A DNA stretch of 64,000 nucleotides, taken from positions 2,209,001 through 2,273,000 of the forward strand of contig NZ_LR027382.1 in the NCBI RefSeq assembly GCF_900604385.1, given 5' to 3'. Of the stretch, positions 60,699 through 64,000 are shown piece after piece. Each line of letters starts with the position of its first letter. Positions within the stretch are counted from its first letter, which is position 1. The notes under the pieces were generated by a model. The model made no database searches and was not told the DNA's origin. It saw only the letters and a list, made by a program, of their open reading frames with translations. The position numbers were made by a program, and so were the translations under genes. The stretch is from Alistipes megaguti. Lineage in GTDB: Bacteria > Bacteroidota > Bacteroidia > Bacteroidales > Rikenellaceae.

Positions 60699-60706
60699 CA
60701 AATGTA
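60699..60706 (-). promoter_or_regulatory. -7 box candidate for glgB
   Basis: TACATTTG on the minus strand, 16 bases before the glgB ATG, which would give a very short leader. Confidence 0.45.
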
Positions 60707-60869
60707 CGAAAAATCCCGGAGCCGGGCATCATCTGCCGGGGAGTTTTTTGTCGGATCGGGAGCGGATTTTTTTCAGAACGACGGGGTCGGTCGGTAAAAA
60801 ATGCGGATTTGGGGGCCCATTTTTTGCGAAACGGTAACCTGTGTTCTTCGAAAATCTCGAAAAAATTTC

Positions 60870-60877
60870 TAAATTTG
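60870..60877 (+). promoter_or_regulatory. -7 box of the POT transporter gene
   Basis: TAAATTTG, matching TAnnTTTG, 44 bases before the ATG at 60922. The -33 region is weak. Confidence 0.5.
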
Positions 60878-60921
60878 TCGTCAAACCAAAAAGAAACACT
60901 CTCTAAAATCCAAAATCAACT

Positions 60922-62610
60922 ATGTTCAAAGGACAACCCAAAGGTTTGTACGCCCTTTCGCTGGCCAATACGGGCGAGCGCTTCGGCTACTACACCATGC
61001 TTGCGATCTTCACGCTGTTTCTGCAGGCAAAATTCGGTTACACCGAAGCGGTTACGACCCAGATCTACGGCATCTTCCTGGCTGCGGTCTATTTCATGCC
61101 CTTCTTCGGCGGCATTCTGGCCGACCGGTTCGGCTTCGGAAAGATGGTCACGCTGGGAATCTTCGTGATGTTTGCGGGCTATGCGCTGCTCTCGATCCCG
61201 ACGGGTACGGGCTTTGCGGGTCAGGCGATGATGTTCGGCGCCCTGGCGCTGATCGCCTGCGGTACGGGCCTCTTCAAGGGTAACCTCCAGGTGCTGGTGG
61301 GCAACCTCTACGACGACCCCGCCTACCAGGCCAAACGCGACAACGCCTTCTCGATCTTCTATATGGCCATCAACATCGGCGCGATGTTCGCCCCGGGCAT
61401 GGCCAAATGGATCACCAACCACTTCCTGGCCCAGGACGGTCTGATCTACAACGGACAGATCCCGGCCCTGGCTCACCAGTACCTCGAGCTGGGCGATCAG
61501 ATGCCCGCCGAACCGCTGGCCAAACTCCAGGAGCTGGCCGCCTCGATGAGCACGACGATCACCGATCTGGGCGAATTCTCGCGCCACTATATCGACAAGC
61601 TTTCGACGGCCTACAACATGGGCTTTGGTGTGGCGTGCCTCTCGCTGGTTGTCTCCTACCTGATCTACGTGGGCTTCCGCAAGACGTTCAAGCATGCCGA
61701 CGTGACGGCCAAGCAGCAGGCAGCCGCCGCCACCTCCGCCGGTGTGAAGACGGCCGAACTGACTCCGGCACAGACCAAGTCGCGCATCACGGCGCTGATG
61801 CTTGTCTTCGCGGTGGTGATCTTCTTCTGGATGGCCTTCCACCAGAACGGTTCGACGATGACCTTCTTCGCGCGTGACTACACGACCTCCGAGGCGACGG
61901 GCATTACGCGCATGGGCTTCGATATCTTCAATCTGGTGCTGGTGCTGGTGGGAGTCTACGGCATCGTGGGCTTCTTCCAGTCGGAGAAGGGGCGCGGCAA
62001 ACTGATCTCGGCCGCCGCCGTGGTCGTAGCCGCCGGCGTGCTGATCTACCGCTATACGCTTACGCCCGATCCGGTTCACATCCTGCCGCAGGAGTTCCAG
62101 CAGTTCAACCCCTTCTACGTGGTGGGTCTGACGCCGATTTCGGTGGCCATCTTCACGGCCCTGGCCCGCAAGGGCAAGGAGCCCTCGGCTCCGCGCAAGA
62201 TCGGTCTGGGTATGATCATCGCCGCGTTGGGCTTCCTGATCCTGACGATCGGATCGGTGGGTCTGATGTCGCCGGCCGAGGTGAAGGCTGCCGGGGCGAG
62301 TGATCAGTTTGTCTCGCAGAACTGGCTGATTTCGACCTATCTGGTGCTGACGTTCGCCGAGCTGCTGCTCTCGCCGATGGGAATCTCGTTTGTCTCGAAG
62401 GTGGCCCCTCCGAAGTACAAGGGTATGATGATGGGCTGCTGGTTCGCCGCCACGGCCATCGGCAACTACGCCACCTCGCTGATCGGCTATCTGTGGGGCA
62501 GCGGCATGGCGCTGTGGATGGTCTGGAGCGTGCTGATCGTGCTGTGCCTGCTCTCGGCGCTCTTCATCTTCTCGATCATGCGCAAACTCGAAAATGCCAC
62601 GGCGGCCTGA
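60922..62610 (+). CDS. Proton-dependent oligopeptide transporter (POT/PTR family)
   Basis: 562 residues with at least twelve hydrophobic helices. The POT signature is in helix 1 (NTGERFGYYTMLAIFTLF, the E-x-x-E-R-type motif reduced to GERFxYY), followed by GGILADRFGFGK and RDNAFSIFYMAINIGAM. It takes up di- or tripeptides with protons through the inner membrane. The start agrees with the -7 box upstream and with the conserved first helix. Convergent with the ROK regulator gene. Confidence 0.92.
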   Translation: MFKGQPKGLYALSLANTGERFGYYTMLAIFTLFLQAKFGYTEAVTTQIYGIFLAAVYFMPFFGGILADRFGFGKMVTLGIFVMFAGYALLSIPTGTGFAGQAMMFGALALIACGTGLFKGNLQVLVGNLYDDPAYQAKRDNAFSIFYMAINIGAMFAPGMAKWITNHFLAQDGLIYNGQIPALAHQYLELGDQMPAEPLAKLQELAASMSTTITDLGEFSRHYIDKLSTAYNMGFGVACLSLVVSYLIYVGFRKTFKHADVTAKQQAAAATSAGVKTAELTPAQTKSRITALMLVFAVVIFFWMAFHQNGSTMTFFARDYTTSEATGITRMGFDIFNLVLVLVGVYGIVGFFQSEKGRGKLISAAAVVVAAGVLIYRYTLTPDPVHILPQEFQQFNPFYVVGLTPISVAIFTALARKGKEPSAPRKIGLGMIIAALGFLILTIGSVGLMSPAEVKAAGASDQFVSQNWLISTYLVLTFAELLLSPMGISFVSKVAPPKYKGMMMGCWFAATAIGNYATSLIGYLWGSGMALWMVWSVLIVLCLLSALFIFSIMRKLENATAA

Positions 62611-62625
62611 GGCCGATCCAACACT

Positions 62626-62662
62626 GAAGCGGGCCCGGACGATCGTCGTCCGGGCCCGCTTC
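62626..62662. terminator. Bidirectional terminator between the transporter and ROK genes
   Basis: A 17-bp perfect stem (62626-62642 with 62646-62662) and a three-base loop sit between the two convergent stops, 16 and 22 bases away. Flanking T-runs are short. It probably serves both genes. Confidence 0.75.
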
Positions 62663-62683
62663 TTCGAATCAGCAAACCGGTGT

Positions 62684-63934
62684 TCAGATCCTGGTCAACT
62701 TGTCCTGTACGAATTTCTCCCGGGCAATCAGGCAGGCCCCCGTCACGCCGATCCGGTCGGGGTTGGAGGAGTTGACGACTACCAGATTGCGATGGATGAG
62801 CTTGAGCGAATACTTCTTGATGCTCATTTTGACGGATTCCAACAGAATGTCGTTCTCTTTCGAGAGACTTCCTCCGATGATGATGGCCCGGGGGTTGAAG
62901 ATGTTGATGAGATTGGCCAGTTGCAGGCCGAGTTTCCGACCCATCTCCTCCATGATGTCCTGGCAAAGCGGATCTTCGTTGTTGGCCGCCTGGATGATGT
63001 CCAGAATCGAAGGGGAGCCGGAATCCGTCCTGCCGGGCTTGATGATCGAGGTTTTTCCGGCGGCGAGCTGTTCGGAGAGGATCCGGATGGCGGCGTTGCC
63101 CGACACTTCGGTTTCGAGACACCCCTTTTTCCCGCAATGACAGATTATTTCGTTGTCAAAGGCTCTCGTATGTCCCAACTCACCGGCGAAATCATCCGCT
63201 CCGCGATAGATCTCGCCATTGGTCAGTATGCCCAGTCCGAGTCCCCAGCTGACGTTGACATAGAGACAGTCCTTGTAATCCTTGATGTTTCCCTTGTATA
63301 ATTCGCCGTAGAGCATGGCACGCGTGTCGTTTTCGATGACGGAGCGGACGCCGATCCCGTCGCTGAGAATCTCGGCCAGGGGTTTGTCTTCGTTGTTTTC
63401 GAAGGCGAAGATGCTGTGGCTGAGACCCTTTCTGAAGTTGACGCGCCCCGATATGTTGAAGCAGGCCGTTGCGATGCGCTCCTGCACGCCGGAATTCCGG
63501 ATGAAGTCGCAGACCTGGTGGCACATGGATTCGAAGAACTGGGGCGTGTTGGCGAACTGGAGCTCCCGGTACTCCTGCTCGGCGACGGTGTCGCCCTCGA
63601 GGTTCATCAGGCTGATGACCATCATGTAGTGTTTGAGGTCCACGCCGAGGAAATAGGCCGAATCGGGATTGAGTCTGTACCAGGTGGCCTTACGGCCGCG
63701 GAGCTGTGATTGGGGCGAAGTTTTCGAGGTGCGCACGTAGCCGGCCTCGACGCCGTTGCGGACGTACCGGGCAATGGTCGGGATGCTGTAACCGGTGAGC
63801 CGGGCAATCTCGGGGATCATCAGTTGTCCCTGCTGGAAGAAGCAGTCGATGATGCTTTTTTTCATGGCGGCATTGGCATACCGTTTTTCGGAACCGGAGA
63901 AGGCTTCGCGCGGAAGCGTTGAATTGGAGATCAT
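62684..63934 (-). CDS. ROK-family transcriptional regulator (NagC/XylR-like)
   Basis: 416 residues from the ATG at 63934 (MISNSTLPREAFSGSEKRYA); an in-frame ATG 12 codons upstream encodes a non-conserved stretch. The N-terminal winged helix shows IPEIARLTGYSIPTIARYVR. The ROK sugar-kinase-like domain has the zinc motif CHCGKKGCLE and the ROK signature around GLGLGILTNGEIYRGADDFAGELGHT. The expected role is to repress sugar or amino-sugar uptake and breakdown genes until a sugar ligand binds. Target genes are probably to the right, outside the window. Confidence 0.9.
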   Translation of the reverse strand: MISNSTLPREAFSGSEKRYANAAMKKSIIDCFFQQGQLMIPEIARLTGYSIPTIARYVRNGVEAGYVRTSKTSPQSQLRGRKATWYRLNPDSAYFLGVDLKHYMMVISLMNLEGDTVAEQEYRELQFANTPQFFESMCHQVCDFIRNSGVQERIATACFNISGRVNFRKGLSHSIFAFENNEDKPLAEILSDGIGVRSVIENDTRAMLYGELYKGNIKDYKDCLYVNVSWGLGLGILTNGEIYRGADDFAGELGHTRAFDNEIICHCGKKGCLETEVSGNAAIRILSEQLAAGKTSIIKPGRTDSGSPSILDIIQAANNEDPLCQDIMEEMGRKLGLQLANLINIFNPRAIIIGGSLSKENDILLESVKMSIKKYSLKLIHRNLVVVNSSNPDRIGVTGACLIAREKFVQDKLTRI

Positions 63935-64000
63935 GGCAGGAGGATCAATTTTGATATAAAAATAAATCATTTTATTAAAAAAGGCAACTTTTTGATCTTA

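Overview
The window looks like chromosome from a high-GC member of the Bacteroidales, most probably Alistipes or a close Rikenellaceae relative. The native genes are GC-rich. Promoters match the Bacteroidetes sigma-ABfr form (TTTG, about 19-21 bases, TAnnTTTG). The gene families are also typical of the order: BACON-domain surface proteins, a eukaryote-type GlgB, KduI/KduD, a fused KorA, and a TamB-ExbB-ExbD-TonB run. The genus is an inference from composition and gene content.

Layout. At 1-3.5 kb lie the end of a BACON/LamG surface protein and an NhaC-type antiporter with a palindrome at its predicted transcription start. A truncated tyrosine recombinase follows at 3.65-4.42 kb. A second, near-identical truncated copy lies at 36.1-37.25 kb next to tRNA-Ala(GGC). 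Each copy carries the same 135-bp segment, which includes the tRNA 3' end, so the two copies mark the ends of a 33-kb segment.

Inside that segment there are two halves. The left half (4.6-22.7 kb) is largely AT-rich, IS-riddled and full of defence-type genes: an AbiE-like nucleotidyltransferase toxin pair whose toxin appears frameshifted; a type I restriction remnant (hsdR, an embedded trypsin-like protease, half an hsdS, no hsdM) with a YgjP-like metallopeptidase; a truncated sacsin-type ATPase; an ATPase plus DUF4276 Toprim-like pair; a two-membrane-segment coiled-coil protein; a ComEC-like metallo-beta-lactamase; and an AraC regulator. The right half (22.8-35.8 kb) has host-like GC. It holds a tight nine-gene operon (LemA, DUF3137, lipoprotein, uncharacterised protein, cytosolic trypsin-like protease with a zinc ribbon, tail-anchored protein, uncharacterised protein, DUF2625, small membrane protein). 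Two related secreted proteins, a BACON-LRR lipoprotein, two small membrane proteins, a DprA/LOG-like protein and a rod-shaped ncRNA with its own terminator (6S RNA-like) follow.

To the right of the tRNA the window is core metabolism and envelope biology: a PfkB sugar kinase, KorB/KorA, KduD/KduI for unsaturated uronic acids, an S24-type repressor divergent from a small gene and an orphan phage terminase large subunit, an outer-membrane beta-barrel, TsaD, a TamB-ExbB-ExbD-TonB-DUF1573-amidohydrolase operon, thiol peroxidase, GlgB, a POT peptide transporter and a ROK regulator. Intergenic spaces repeatedly contain short GC-rich minisatellites (14-19 bp units).

Most notable: the paired recombinase/att repeats, the 6S-like RNA, the LemA-protease operon, the protease inside the restriction operon, the ATPase-DUF4276 pair, and the terminase gene with an intrinsic-terminator hairpin in its first codons.
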